From: Candidatus Zymogenus saltonus
GTDB taxonomy: Bacteria > Desulfobacterota > Zymogenia > Zymogenales > Zymogenaceae
Direction: 5' to 3'
Length of the DNA: 64,000 nucleotides
NCBI GenBank assembly: GCA_016929395.1
Contig: JAFGIX010000022.1
Location: 17,838 to 81,837, forward strand
In this document: piece after piece, positions 1-8,779 of the stretch
How the letters are laid out: each line of letters begins with the position of its first letter
Numbering within the stretch: position 1 is the stretch's first letter
Notes under the pieces: model-generated
The model's input: only the letters and a program-made list of their open reading frames with translations
What the model was told of the DNA's origin: nothing
The model's database searches: none
Program-made: the position numbers and the translations under genes

Positions 1-170
1 CCGCCTCCGACGCCACGGATATTATTCACAACAAGGTGGAGGTGTTGAAGGAGAAGAAGATAAGCGACGATATTCAGAAGCAGCTAAATGTTTTATACAA
101 AGATATAAGCGAGTTGAAATCACTGGTGGAATCCTTCAGCTTCTACCATATCGACCTGGACAAGCTGTAA
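1..170 (+). CDS. C-terminal end of an unidentified protein (partial)
   Basis: Only the last 55 codons lie in the window, in the frame that opens at base 3 and stops with TAA at 168-170. The fragment is charged and helical, with heptad-like leucines and isoleucines (for example LKSLVESFSF), and ends FYHIDLDKL. No family can be named from it. The small HAMP protein at 1043-1663 also ends in a short charged helix before a TauE/SafE gene, so this may be the tail of a similar membrane sensor paired with the exporter 40 bp downstream. That pairing is inference from position only. Confidence 0.6.
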   Translation, partial: ASDATDIIHNKVEVLKEKKISDDIQKQLNVLYKDISELKSLVESFSFYHIDLDKL

Positions 171-210
171 CTCGCGATATCAAATACTTTTTTAAGGCGT
201 TTTTTTCATA

Positions 211-1020
211 ATGGAATACATTTTAGATTTCTGGGCCTCGGCATCCGGCAATTTATTTATGTTTCCGGTTGCCATCTGCGTGGCGGCCCTGGCTACGGGG
301 AGCGGATTCGGCGGCGGAATAATATTTCTGCCCATCTTCGTCTACGTCCTTGATATGACGATACCCCAGAGCATAGGAACCAGCATGGTAACGGAGCTTT
401 GTGGAATGACCTCGGCGATGATCGGGTATGTGAGACAGAGGCAGATCGAGTACGGGATGGCCTTTCCGATGGTTCTTCTCTCCATTCCGGGAGTAGTCAT
501 CGGTCTCCATCTGGCTATGGTGATAAACGAGGCGATTTTGAAGGTTTTTTTTGGATTGCTCGTTGTAGGATGTGCCGCGTGGACATTTGTATCGATGATT
601 GAGAGGAAATATGGAGACAGGGAGGGACTTAACGTGGAGGAGATGTATCCCTTCAGCTGGGTTCCCTTTATCGGCGGCATATCAAGCGGATTGAGCTCTG
701 TTGGTACGGCGGAGACCATTTTCCCCCTTCTGGAAAGGATCTACAAAATCAACGTCCACAGAGCGATCGCCACGACCATTGTGGTAGAGGGGCTGGTGGG
801 GTGGGTTGCCACGTCGATAAATATCTGGGAGGGACAGATCCGGTGGGACGTGGCCGTCTTCACCATGACGGGCGTTCTGATAGGCGGACAGCTGGGGCCA
901 ATCGTAAACAGGATTACCCCGGTCTCGGTCCTAAAGGTTATATTCTCGGTATTCGTATTCTTGACAGGATCGAAGATGGTTTACGATAACATCCCGAAAA
1001 TTTTAGGTCTTTTTAAGTAG
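211..1020 (+). CDS. TauE/SafE family membrane transporter
   Basis: This 269-aa polytopic membrane protein has about eight hydrophobic segments and the TauE/SafE pattern: a glycine-rich first helix (TGSGFGGGIIFLP, about 29-41) followed by a PQSIGTSM loop, and a second half-repeat (GISSGLSSVGTAE) typical of the internal duplication of the family. Members export sulfite, sulfoacetate or other organosulfonates, or act as generic anion permeases, at the inner membrane. The substrate cannot be read from sequence. It is followed after 22 bp by a HAMP protein and then a second, divergent TauE/SafE gene, so the three are probably one operon. The ATG at 211 follows a TAAGG motif and fits the usual N-terminus. 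Confidence 0.85.
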   Translation: MEYILDFWASASGNLFMFPVAICVAALATGSGFGGGIIFLPIFVYVLDMTIPQSIGTSMVTELCGMTSAMIGYVRQRQIEYGMAFPMVLLSIPGVVIGLHLAMVINEAILKVFFGLLVVGCAAWTFVSMIERKYGDREGLNVEEMYPFSWVPFIGGISSGLSSVGTAETIFPLLERIYKINVHRAIATTIVVEGLVGWVATSINIWEGQIRWDVAVFTMTGVLIGGQLGPIVNRITPVSVLKVIFSVFVFLTGSKMVYDNIPKILGLFK

Positions 1021-1042
1021 TGTTCTTAAATAGTGTTCGATA

Positions 1043-1663
1043 ATGGCAGTTTCAAAAAAGGGAGCCTCCTCGATTTCGAGGAGGATGACGATATATATAT
1101 TGATCATCGTCTTTACAATGCTGATCCTCGGGGTGGAGTTCTTCGTGGAGATAAACAGCGGCGATTTGAAGGGGGAGCTGGTAGAGAACTTCCAGAGGCT
1201 CAACAGGGGCGAGATCACGGAGACCGCGGCGGTCGCTCCCCTCGTTCACGTGAGGAACAAGGTAATGCTTTTGCTTGCGATTCAGGTTTTGGTTACGGGC
1301 GTGGTTTTCATGCTGTTCGTCAAGAAGATAAATATCCCCCTAAAGAGGATGTTCACCGTGTCGTCGAAGATCGCCGCCGGAGACATGAAGGAGCCGATGC
1401 CTGTCTACATGACCGATGAGATAGGGAGGATGAGCGAGTTTATAAACGACCTTGTGAGCGACTTCGGGGAGGTCGTGGCCCATGTGAGGCTGTTCGCAAA
1501 TTGCGGAGTGGAATCGATCGAAGACATTGAGGAGGCGATCTATAAGGAAGACCTGAAAAATGCGAAAATAATGATCGAGGTCATGAAGGGAGATATCCTG
1601 CAGCTCAACGATATGATGAAGGACTTTAAGCTCTTTACCGTTGGGCCAGAGCGGAAACGGTGA
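1043..1663 (+). CDS. Small membrane protein with HAMP-like domain
   Basis: A 206-aa protein with a transmembrane helix near residues 14-36 (YILIIVFTML core), a short extracytoplasmic loop, a second helix near 73-93 (LLLAIQVLVTGVVFMLF) and then a HAMP-like linker, KRMFTVSSKIAAGDM with DEIGRMSEFIND, before a C-terminal helix. There is no methyl-accepting, kinase or cyclase output domain, so it is either a minimal sensor-adaptor or a truncated chemoreceptor. Its last codons overlap the next TauE/SafE gene (GTGA junction at 1660-1663), which indicates translational coupling and suggests a joint role with the transporter. Function is unknown; the HAMP call is moderate. Confidence 0.65.
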   Translation: MAVSKKGASSISRRMTIYILIIVFTMLILGVEFFVEINSGDLKGELVENFQRLNRGEITETAAVAPLVHVRNKVMLLLAIQVLVTGVVFMLFVKKINIPLKRMFTVSSKIAAGDMKEPMPVYMTDEIGRMSEFINDLVSDFGEVVAHVRLFANCGVESIEDIEEAIYKEDLKNAKIMIEVMKGDILQLNDMMKDFKLFTVGPERKR

Positions 1664-2433
1664 CGGCGAAGATGGAGGATTTTTATTTTCTGTCGTTTTT
1701 CGCGGGCGTGTTGATCGCGATGATGGTTACGCTGACCGGAATTGGGGGAGGAATCTTGTGGTCCCCGTTTCTGATGGTGGTTTATAAATTTTCCCCGGAA
1801 AAGGCGATAACCACCGCCCTCTTCATTCAGATGGTGGGGATGCTCGGGGGCGCGTATCAATACTTGAGGTCGGGAAGGGTGGACATAAGGCTTGCCCTAC
1901 TTTACACGGCCTTCGCCCTTCCGATGGTGGTTCTGGGGTCGTTCCTCGGGGAGAGAGTGGGAGAAAAGGTACTTACGGTTTCCCTTGGACTTGTGGCGAT
2001 AGGCGTTGCCGTCCTTTTCATCTCCGGCGACGACTGGTACGGGGAGGAGGTGAAAAAGAGGGCCGAGATCAAAACAGCGCTCAGATACGGAGTGGTACCC
2101 CTTGTGACCTCGGTCTTGAGCGGCATGCTCTCCGTTGGAGTGGGGGATTTTATAGTTCCGGTGATGGTAAAGAAGTTGAAGCTGTCTATGGAGGTCGCAA
2201 TAGGGACGGCCCTTGCGATTATGTTTGTAGTTGTTGCGTTCGGGGCGTTTTCCCACCTCCTCTTTGAGGGGAGCGCATCTTGGCCGGTTCTATTGTGGGC
2301 GGCGGGCGGGGTGCTTTTAGGTGGGTTTTTAGGATCGAATATCTCGGAGAGGATAAATGACGCCCACTTGAGAGAGCTCTTTATATTTATTTTGCTCTTC
2401 ATAGGGATTCATATGATATATACCGGTGTTTGA
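1660..2433 (+). CDS. TauE/SafE family membrane transporter (second copy)
   Basis: A 257-aa polytopic protein with the family's two glycine-rich half-repeats: TGIGGGILWSPFL near residue 26 and SGMLSVGVGDFIVPVM near 160. It is only distantly similar to the TauE/SafE protein at 211-1020. The likely start is GTG at 1660, overlapping the stop of the HAMP gene by four bases; ATG at 1672 is the alternative. It should be an inner-membrane anion or organosulfur exporter, substrate unknown. The arrangement exporter, HAMP protein, exporter is unusual and argues for a linked two-transporter unit. Confidence 0.83.
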   Translation: MTAKMEDFYFLSFFAGVLIAMMVTLTGIGGGILWSPFLMVVYKFSPEKAITTALFIQMVGMLGGAYQYLRSGRVDIRLALLYTAFALPMVVLGSFLGERVGEKVLTVSLGLVAIGVAVLFISGDDWYGEEVKKRAEIKTALRYGVVPLVTSVLSGMLSVGVGDFIVPVMVKKLKLSMEVAIGTALAIMFVVVAFGAFSHLLFEGSASWPVLLWAAGGVLLGGFLGSNISERINDAHLRELFIFILLFIGIHMIYTGV

Positions 2434-2603
2434 GATATTATAATATAGTTGGGATTAGTGGGAACAGGATGGTGTAAAGGGGACGTTATGGTGGTATCGA
2501 TGGAGACAAGAGGGCATTAGAACGGGCGAAAAGGGTTTAAAGTGGGGCGTTTTGAGTTAAGCAGGATTGGAATAAAAATATTTAATAAAATATAGGTGAA
2601 ACC

Positions 2604-5600
2604 ATGATTGACGAAGAACTTTTAAAGGAATTTATTATAGAGGGCAACGAGCATCTTTCCGATTTCGAGGTGAACCTTAACAGACTTATAGATGAGCCTG
2701 AAAATCGAGAGGTACTTAATCAGGTTTTCAGGGCGGTCCACAGCATAAAGGGCTCGGCGGATTACCTGGGACTTTCCAAGACCGGCGGTTTCCTTCACTC
2801 CCTGGAGGGGATATTGGAGAAGCTGAGGGGAGGGGATATGAGGCTTACTAAGGAGGTCCTGGACGTACTCTTTCTGGGGATGGATACAGTCAGGTCGATA
2901 CTTAAGGACCTCTCTCAGTCAGGGGAGGAGATGACCGATATTTCTGCGATTCAGGCCAGGGTCGAGAGTGTTCTTGAGGGAGTGGGTGAGGATGACGAGG
3001 TGCTCGAGCTTGACGAGGTAAATGACAAAGATGTCGACATCTACGAGGGGCTCGAAGAACTGGACGAGGCCTTTAAGGAATACGAGGAGAAAGAGGAAGG
3101 GGAGGATATCTACGAGGGGCTGGAAGATGTGGACGGTATTTTTGAGAGAGAAAAGAGGGAGAAAGAGGAGTTGGATATTTACGAGGGGCTGGAAGATGTT
3201 GACGACATTTTTGCGAGGGAAAAGGAGAAAGGGGAGGAGGTGGATATATATGATGGGCTTGAGGATATAGACTTCGAGGGGGAGTCCGGCGTTGCAGGGG
3301 AGAGGTTCGATGAGAAGGAATCGACGCAAACAGATTTCTTCGATGACGAGATAGAGGTGGTGTTGGAAGAGCACCTCACGGAGCTTGAGAGGTCGGTAAA
3401 GAAGCTCGAGGATACAAAGACCCTCGATGAATTGGATAACTTCCTGAAGCTTGTCAACAGCTTCAGTACGTCCATAGAATATTTCGGATTTGACGAGCTA
3501 AACACAATACTGTCGGGAATAATCAGGACGGTTCAGCTTATGCTGGATGAGGGCGAGAGGGTGAGCGATACCGAGGTCCTTTATTTTTACAATGCGTTGG
3601 ATCAGATAAGGGGATTTGTCAAGGGTGAGGGCTTTTCCGAGGTTATTGAGCCGAAGAAGTCTAAGACGTCGGAAATCTTTTCAAGAGTGCTCACCCTTGA
3701 AGAAGCGGTAAGGGAGTTTACGATTATCCCTGGGGTGGGGGGATCGAAGGCAAAGGATATCTATGAGGCCGGCATAAAGAGCCTTAAGGCTCTGTCCGAG
3801 ATCCGGGTGGAGGAGCTGGAGGCGATCAAGGGGATAAACCTCAATCTCGCCAGAAATATAAGGGCCTATTTCCGGGAGAGGGGAGATGTTGTAAAGGAAG
3901 AGCCGAAGCCCGCTAGGGTTGAGCCGAGACCGGCCAAGGAAGAGCCGAAACCCGCTAGGGTCGAGCCGAAACCGTTTAAGACCGAGCCGCCCAAGCCTGG
4001 GGTATCGGACGATGTATCGCTCAAGTTAAGGGAAGAGGTGAAAGAGGACTTTAAGGAAGGCTATGACGTCGAGTTGGTGGACATTTTTCTGACGGCAACG
4101 GTCGACCTCTTTTCACTTCTGGAGATAGATCTCGGAAGCATAAGGAAGATGGAGGCGGATGAGAATACATTGAGGGAGATAATCGATGTTACGTGGAAGC
4201 TTAAGAGGTCAGCCAAGTATATGGAATATGAAAACATCTCTAAACGGCTCGACGAGGTCAACAGGCTTACCACAAAGTATCTCGATAACAGAGATGAATT
4301 TACAGTCGATGACGTGAGCCTCCTCGTCAAGGGGCTCTTGGAGTTGAGGGAGGGCTTAAGAAAATCAAAGATTATATCCGGAGGCGAAGAGGCGGGAGAT
4401 GTGGATTACGAGGAGTTATCGGAGGAGGATAAGGAGCTTGTCCAGATATTCCTCTCAGCCGCCGACCAATACATAGACACTTTATCGACGTGTCTTACGA
4501 ATTTCAGGGAGGGCAAGAACATCGAGGAGACCGTCGAGATTTATCAAAAGGCATTGGAAAGTCTCAAGTCTTCCGCAAAATTCATGGGATACGATAACAT
4601 TATCGACAACCTTGACAATCAGCTGGGCCTCATAGACAAGAACGTCATCGAGGATAAGAGTGGGTCCCAGCTTTACGGCGATCTTGTGGTAAGCTTTAAT
4701 AAACTCAAGGAAGAAGTGGAGGAAGTGAGCGATATCATAAAAGAGATTTCCACGGAGAAGATGGAGATAAAGACGTTGTACCTGAAAAAGGAGCCGGCCG
4801 CTCGATTGGAGGATGTGGAGGTCAAGAGGAAAGATGTCATCGAGAAGCTCCCTCCCAAACCGGAGCCGGTTGTAAGGAGGGAGCCGGCGGCAGCGCCTCT
4901 CGACAGAAGAGCCGTGCCGACCGGCCAGCCGGGAGCTCAGCCGACCGGCCCGTCGGGAGCTCAGCCGACCGGCCCGCCGGGCGGTGCGACACCGCCTGAT
5001 GGAACCGGCGGCATGATGCCTCCCGGGGACGAAGGCGAACCCCCCGGAACTGACTTCGCATATTCCAAGCAGACCCTCAGGGTGGAGACCGATCGGGTCG
5101 ATAATATAATGAACCTCGTCGGGGAATTGGTGGTAAACAGGGCGAGCTTCTCTCAGCTTCTTTTGACCTTCAAAGAGGCATACAGAGATATTCTGGAATT
5201 GAAAAAGCTGGACAAATCGGAGATAGCCCTATTAAGACAGCTTTCATTGAACATGGAATCCTCGACCATGGAGCTGGGAAGGGTGGCAAATGAGCTTCAA
5301 GAGGGCGTTATGCGCGTCAGGATGGTCGGGATAAACCAGCTCTTCAGCAGGTTCCCGAGGCTTGTCAGGGACCTTGCCGACAAGATGGACAAGAGGGTCA
5401 AGCTGGCCATAACCGGCAGGGAGACGGAGCTCGATAAATCGGTGATAGAAGAGATAGGAGACCCCCTTATTCATATAATCAGAAACGCCATCGACCACGG
5501 AATAGAGTCCGTTGCCGAGAGGAGGAAGAATGGGAAGCCAGAGATGGGGACCCTCGCAATTTCCGCCTATCACCAGGGAAACCAGGTGATCATCGAGGTG

Positions 5601-6398
5601 ACCGATGACGGAAGCGGCATCGACCAGGAGGCAATCAAGGACCGTATGGTCGTAAACGGGGAGATAACGGAGGCGGAGAGGATCAGGGTCTCGGAGCGGG
5701 AAGCCCTGAACTACCTGTTTAAGCCCGGAATATCCATGGCGAAGAGGATAAGCAACGTCTCTGGACGAGGTGTGGGGCTCGATATAGTCAAGAAGAACAT
5801 AGACAAGTTGAACGGTACGGTGGACGTTGTAACCGAAATGAATGTCGGCACCAAGTTTCTAATAAAGCTGCCGTTGACCCTTGCCATTATTCAGGCCCTT
5901 ATAGTGGACATATCGGGGAAAAATTATTCAATCCCCCTGTCGGCGGTAACGGAGACCGTAAGGGTAAATCTGGGCGAGATAGACACCATAGAGGGCCATC
6001 AGGTGTTGAGGATAAGGGACAAGGTACTTCCCCTCTTGAGTCTGAAGGATGTTTTCAAGATGAACTACGACCTTGAAGGCGAGGGTTTTGTTGGAGAAAA
6101 GCAGGTCTTTGTAGTGGTCCTTTCGGCGGAGGGTCGAGAGGTGGGACTTATCGTCGACAGGCTTGTGGGAGAGGAAAATATCGTTATCAAGTCTCTCGAA
6201 GAGTACCTCTCAGACACCAAGGGTGTCTCAGGAGCTTCGATTATGGGGGACGGCAAGATCTCGCTTATCCTTGACGTGATAGAGCTTGTAAACCTCGCCA
6301 TAGATAAGGAGAAGAGTATCAGGAGAAGGCAGATGCAGGAGCGCCTGAAGAGGAGAAACAGCAGCCGGAGGGGCAATGATACGACTTCCCCGGCTTAA
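2604..6398 (+). CDS. cheA: Chemotaxis histidine kinase CheA, unusually long (1264 aa)
   Basis: This is the central kinase of a chemosensory pathway: it autophosphorylates at the HPt histidine and passes phosphate to receivers such as the CheB next door. HPt P1 is at the N-terminus (H46 in VHSIKGSADYLGL). Next come four DIY[ED]GLE repeats at 145, 168, 191 and 214, exactly 23 residues apart, then three HPt-like helical segments near 284, 530 and 650 that lack the histidine, a helix-hairpin-helix near 373-425 (IPGVGGSKAKDIYEAG), and proline-rich linkers. P3 (VDNIMNLVGELVVN), the ATPase (N961 in HIIRNAIDHG, DDGSGID, GRGVGLDIV) and a CheW-like P5 (about 1090-1225) complete it. Typical CheA is about 650-750 aa. 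The RBS AGGTGAAACC precedes the ATG. Confidence 0.93.
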   Translation: MIDEELLKEFIIEGNEHLSDFEVNLNRLIDEPENREVLNQVFRAVHSIKGSADYLGLSKTGGFLHSLEGILEKLRGGDMRLTKEVLDVLFLGMDTVRSILKDLSQSGEEMTDISAIQARVESVLEGVGEDDEVLELDEVNDKDVDIYEGLEELDEAFKEYEEKEEGEDIYEGLEDVDGIFEREKREKEELDIYEGLEDVDDIFAREKEKGEEVDIYDGLEDIDFEGESGVAGERFDEKESTQTDFFDDEIEVVLEEHLTELERSVKKLEDTKTLDELDNFLKLVNSFSTSIEYFGFDELNTILSGIIRTVQLMLDEGERVSDTEVLYFYNALDQIRGFVKGEGFSEVIEPKKSKTSEIFSRVLTLEEAVREFTIIPGVGGSKAKDIYEAGIKSLKALSEIRVEELEAIKGINLNLARNIRAYFRERGDVVKEEPKPARVEPRPAKEEPKPARVEPKPFKTEPPKPGVSDDVSLKLREEVKEDFKEGYDVELVDIFLTATVDLFSLLEIDLGSIRKMEADENTLREIIDVTWKLKRSAKYMEYENISKRLDEVNRLTTKYLDNRDEFTVDDVSLLVKGLLELREGLRKSKIISGGEEAGDVDYEELSEEDKELVQIFLSAADQYIDTLSTCLTNFREGKNIEETVEIYQKALESLKSSAKFMGYDNIIDNLDNQLGLIDKNVIEDKSGSQLYGDLVVSFNKLKEEVEEVSDIIKEISTEKMEIKTLYLKKEPAARLEDVEVKRKDVIEKLPPKPEPVVRREPAAAPLDRRAVPTGQPGAQPTGPSGAQPTGPPGGATPPDGTGGMMPPGDEGEPPGTDFAYSKQTLRVETDRVDNIMNLVGELVVNRASFSQLLLTFKEAYRDILELKKLDKSEIALLRQLSLNMESSTMELGRVANELQEGVMRVRMVGINQLFSRFPRLVRDLADKMDKRVKLAITGRETELDKSVIEEIGDPLIHIIRNAIDHGIESVAERRKNGKPEMGTLAISAYHQGNQVIIEVTDDGSGIDQEAIKDRMVVNGEITEAERIRVSEREALNYLFKPGISMAKRISNVSGRGVGLDIVKKNIDKLNGTVDVVTEMNVGTKFLIKLPLTLAIIQALIVDISGKNYSIPLSAVTETVRVNLGEIDTIEGHQVLRIRDKVLPLLSLKDVFKMNYDLEGEGFVGEKQVFVVVLSAEGREVGLIVDRLVGEENIVIKSLEEYLSDTKGVSGASIMGDGKISLILDVIELVNLAIDKEKSIRRRQMQERLKRRNSSRRGNDTTSPA

Positions 6399-6426
6399 TG
6401 TAGTTTTTATGTGATCTATTTGAGCC

Positions 6427-7542
6427 ATGGCAGACAAGATCAGAGTTTTGGTCGTAGACGATTCCGCGGTGATCAGACGCGCCGTAATCCAGGCAATGCA
6501 GGAGGTGGACGACATAGAGGTTGTGGCCGTTGCGAGCGATGGTCAGGAGGCTATTGCCAAATACAAAGAATATAGACCCGACGTCGTTACGATGGACGTG
6601 ATTATGCCGAAGATGGACGGTCTTTCAGCCCTCAGGATTCTTGTAAAGGAGCATAGGGCGCCGGTTATCATGCTCAGCGGATTGACAAAGGAGGGAGCAA
6701 ACATCACGCTTCGCTCCCTTGATGCCGGCGCGGTTGACTTTATTACAAAACCCCAGAAGGGATCGATGCTTCTGAACTTCCAGTTCTTGAAGGATGAGCT
6801 GTCGTCAAAGATCCGAACTGCGGCAAAGGTAAATTTTGATTCCAACCTTACCCTTTCCAATGAAATAAGTGCCGCAAGAGCAGATCTGGATGTCGACAAG
6901 AATGTCAAGAGCAAATCGATCGAAGGATATACGAAGGAAGAGCTTAACAGGCTCTCTGAAAACAAGGTCGTGGTAATCGGGGCCTCCACGGGGGGGCCCA
7001 AGGCTATCGAGTATATCCTGTCCAAGATGAAGAGGAAGTTACCGGCGGGGATAGTAGTGGCACAGCACATGCCTCGGTTTTTTACGCGCTTTTTCGCCGA
7101 CAGGCTGAACAGGATAACGTCGCTCAGCGTTGACGAGGCGAGAAACGGCGATATAATCGAGGAGGGGAGGGTTCTCGTAATCCCGGGGGAGCACGATGTA
7201 AGGATATCCAGGGTTTTTATGGCACCCCAGATCGAGCTGGAGGCGAAGGAGGTTGAAGACAACTCACCGACTCCCTCGATAGACACCCTGTTCTACTCCG
7301 CCGCGGCGACCTTCGGCAAGAAGACCCTCGGAGTTATACTTACAGGGATGGGGAGGGACGGATACAAGGGGCTTAAGGCGATAAAGATAATGGGGGGCAG
7401 GACCATCGCCCAAGACGAGAGGTCGTCTTTGGTCTTCGGAATGCCTAAATTCGCGATAAACGCGGGAGTGGTGGACAGTGTAATGTCCCTGTACCAGATA
7501 CCGGGAATGATCGAGAACGTTATAAACAATGATTCAAATTGA
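6427..7542 (+). CDS. cheB: CheB protein-glutamate methylesterase
   Basis: CheB removes methyl groups from chemoreceptors, or deamidates them, when phosphorylated. The 371-aa protein has an N-terminal receiver (acidic pair D11/D12, phospho-acceptor D57 in TMDVIMPKMDG, K108) and a C-terminal methylesterase with the catalytic triad S187 (GASTGGP), H214 (AQHMP) and D311 (GMGRDG). It lies 28 bp after cheA and 49 bp before a ParA-like ATPase, an arrangement seen in alternative chemosensory or motility-regulating clusters. No cheR, cheW, cheY or receptor gene is in the window; they would have to be elsewhere. Confidence 0.95.
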   Translation: MADKIRVLVVDDSAVIRRAVIQAMQEVDDIEVVAVASDGQEAIAKYKEYRPDVVTMDVIMPKMDGLSALRILVKEHRAPVIMLSGLTKEGANITLRSLDAGAVDFITKPQKGSMLLNFQFLKDELSSKIRTAAKVNFDSNLTLSNEISAARADLDVDKNVKSKSIEGYTKEELNRLSENKVVVIGASTGGPKAIEYILSKMKRKLPAGIVVAQHMPRFFTRFFADRLNRITSLSVDEARNGDIIEEGRVLVIPGEHDVRISRVFMAPQIELEAKEVEDNSPTPSIDTLFYSAAATFGKKTLGVILTGMGRDGYKGLKAIKIMGGRTIAQDERSSLVFGMPKFAINAGVVDSVMSLYQIPGMIENVINNDSN

Positions 7543-7591
7543 TCCTTAATGCTTTGGGGTGCTATCTATCAGTAATGCTGTCGGCAAGGCC

Positions 7592-8362
7592 ATGAGTAAA
7601 GTAATAACAATAGCGAGCCAGAAGGGGGGGGTCGGCAAGACGACGACCGCGGTAAACCTGGGGGCGTCGTTGGGAGTTTTCGAGAGGAAGACCCTCGTTG
7701 TCGGGATCGATCCCCAGTGTGGGCTCTGGTTGAGCTTCGGGCGAAACAAGGAAAACCTGAGGGGCGGGGTCTATGACGCCGTAGTCAACTCGACGGAGCC
7801 CGCCAAGATAATACACGGCACCGAGATAGAATTTCTCAATTTTATCCCGGCCAATATATGGTCAAACGAGGAAGAGACAAGATACCTGACCACGATAACC
7901 CAGGATATCCTGTCGATAAAGAGGATCATAGACAAGATCAAAGACGACTACGAATATGTCTTGGTGGATTGCCCCCCGTCTCTCGGCGCCGTAACGGTGG
8001 CGGGAATGGCCGCGGCGGACTACCTTTTGGTTCCGGTTCAGAGCGAATACTTCGCCCTGAAGACCATCGGGAGGCTCATCAGGGCGGCGAGGGTGGTGGG
8101 ACGAAAATACAATCCGAACCTGAAGCTTCTCGGGTTCCTGCTGACCATGGTCGATTCGAGAACGGCGGCGTCCGTCGAGGTTGTCAAGAGCCTTCAGGAT
8201 GACCTCAAGGGAAAAGTATTCAATACGAAGATCCCGAGAAACGTCCGCCTCTCCGAGGTGCCGAAGCTGGGCAAGCCGGTCGTGCTCTTCGATGTCGTGT
8301 GCCCCGGGGCGAAGGCCCACCTCGACCTCACAAGGGAGGTAATAGAAAAGACGAAGGGATAA
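7592..8362 (+). CDS. ParA/MinD-type ATPase linked to chemotaxis genes
   Basis: A deviant Walker P-loop (KGGVGKTT) directly follows the N-terminal MSKVITIASQ, and a Walker B strand (YVLVDCPPSLG) follows in the usual ParA order. Such ATPases position DNA or protein clusters by forming dynamic dimers on DNA or membrane. Beside cheA-cheB, a role in placing the chemosensory array (ParC-like) is reasonable but inferred; there is no parB beside it, which argues against chromosome segregation. The frame opens at a GTG at 7559, but ATG at 7592 starts exactly at the conserved N-terminus and is preferred. Length from it is 256 aa, normal for the family. Confidence 0.88.
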   Translation: MSKVITIASQKGGVGKTTTAVNLGASLGVFERKTLVVGIDPQCGLWLSFGRNKENLRGGVYDAVVNSTEPAKIIHGTEIEFLNFIPANIWSNEEETRYLTTITQDILSIKRIIDKIKDDYEYVLVDCPPSLGAVTVAGMAAADYLLVPVQSEYFALKTIGRLIRAARVVGRKYNPNLKLLGFLLTMVDSRTAASVEVVKSLQDDLKGKVFNTKIPRNVRLSEVPKLGKPVVLFDVVCPGAKAHLDLTREVIEKTKG

Positions 8363-8489
8363 CGGCCGATATGCATGGGGGATCGGGCTTGATCCAAAAG
8401 GTGGGGGCCGACGGCTGTATCCGGAACCTGGCTGTTGCCAGTAGGGTTGGATAATTCAACGGGGGGGATACGTTAAGATAAATCCCCAA

Positions 8490-8625
8490 AAAAAAGATAT
8501 AAGTGGGCCAAACCATTCAAATAGACCTTCCATAAGACAAAGAAGTGGGACAATCCATCCAGACAGACCTTCCAAGAAACATCGAATTGAGCCGACCCAT
8601 TCAGACGGATCATCCAAAAACATGG
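8490..8625. repeat. Three imperfect 42-bp tandem repeats
   Basis: The spacer after the ParA gene holds three degenerate units whose matching cores begin at about 8503, 8545 and 8587 (42-base period). Each contains GTGGG[CA]CA or a variant, then CCATCCAGACAGACCTTCC or a close variant. They do not encode a convincing protein. They sit directly upstream of the terminator hairpin. Similar loosely repeated spacers follow other genes in this window, so they may be a genome-wide intergenic repeat family. Confidence 0.6.
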
Positions 8626-8639
8626 AAGTAATATAGAGA

Positions 8640-8668
8640 AACGGGCGAAAGCGCCCGTTTTTTTTTCG
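8640..8668 (+). terminator. Rho-independent terminator after the cheA-cheB-parA unit
   Basis: The hairpin AACGGGCG-AAAG-CGCCCGTT is followed directly by a run of about eight T residues, the textbook intrinsic terminator layout. It lies about 280 bp after the ParA-like stop codon and just before the promoter of the TetR gene, so it should insulate the two units. Confidence 0.85.
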
Positions 8669-8715
8669 TCTCCTCTCATTATTTTCTATGAGAAATATCT
8701 CTTGAAAAATAGTCC

Positions 8716-8743
8716 TTGACAAAGGGCATGCCGCCCGTATAAT
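8716..8743 (+). promoter_or_regulatory. Sigma70-type promoter of the TetR gene
   Basis: TTGACA at 8716-8721 and TATAAT at 8738-8743 both match consensus, with a 16-bp spacer. The spacer contains the perfect 8-bp palindrome GGCATGCC, in the right place to be an operator for the TetR-family product encoded 37 bp downstream (autoregulation, inferred). Confidence 0.75.
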
Positions 8744-8779
8744 TGGTGAACCCCGTTCATTTAACATTCGGCCGGGGGG

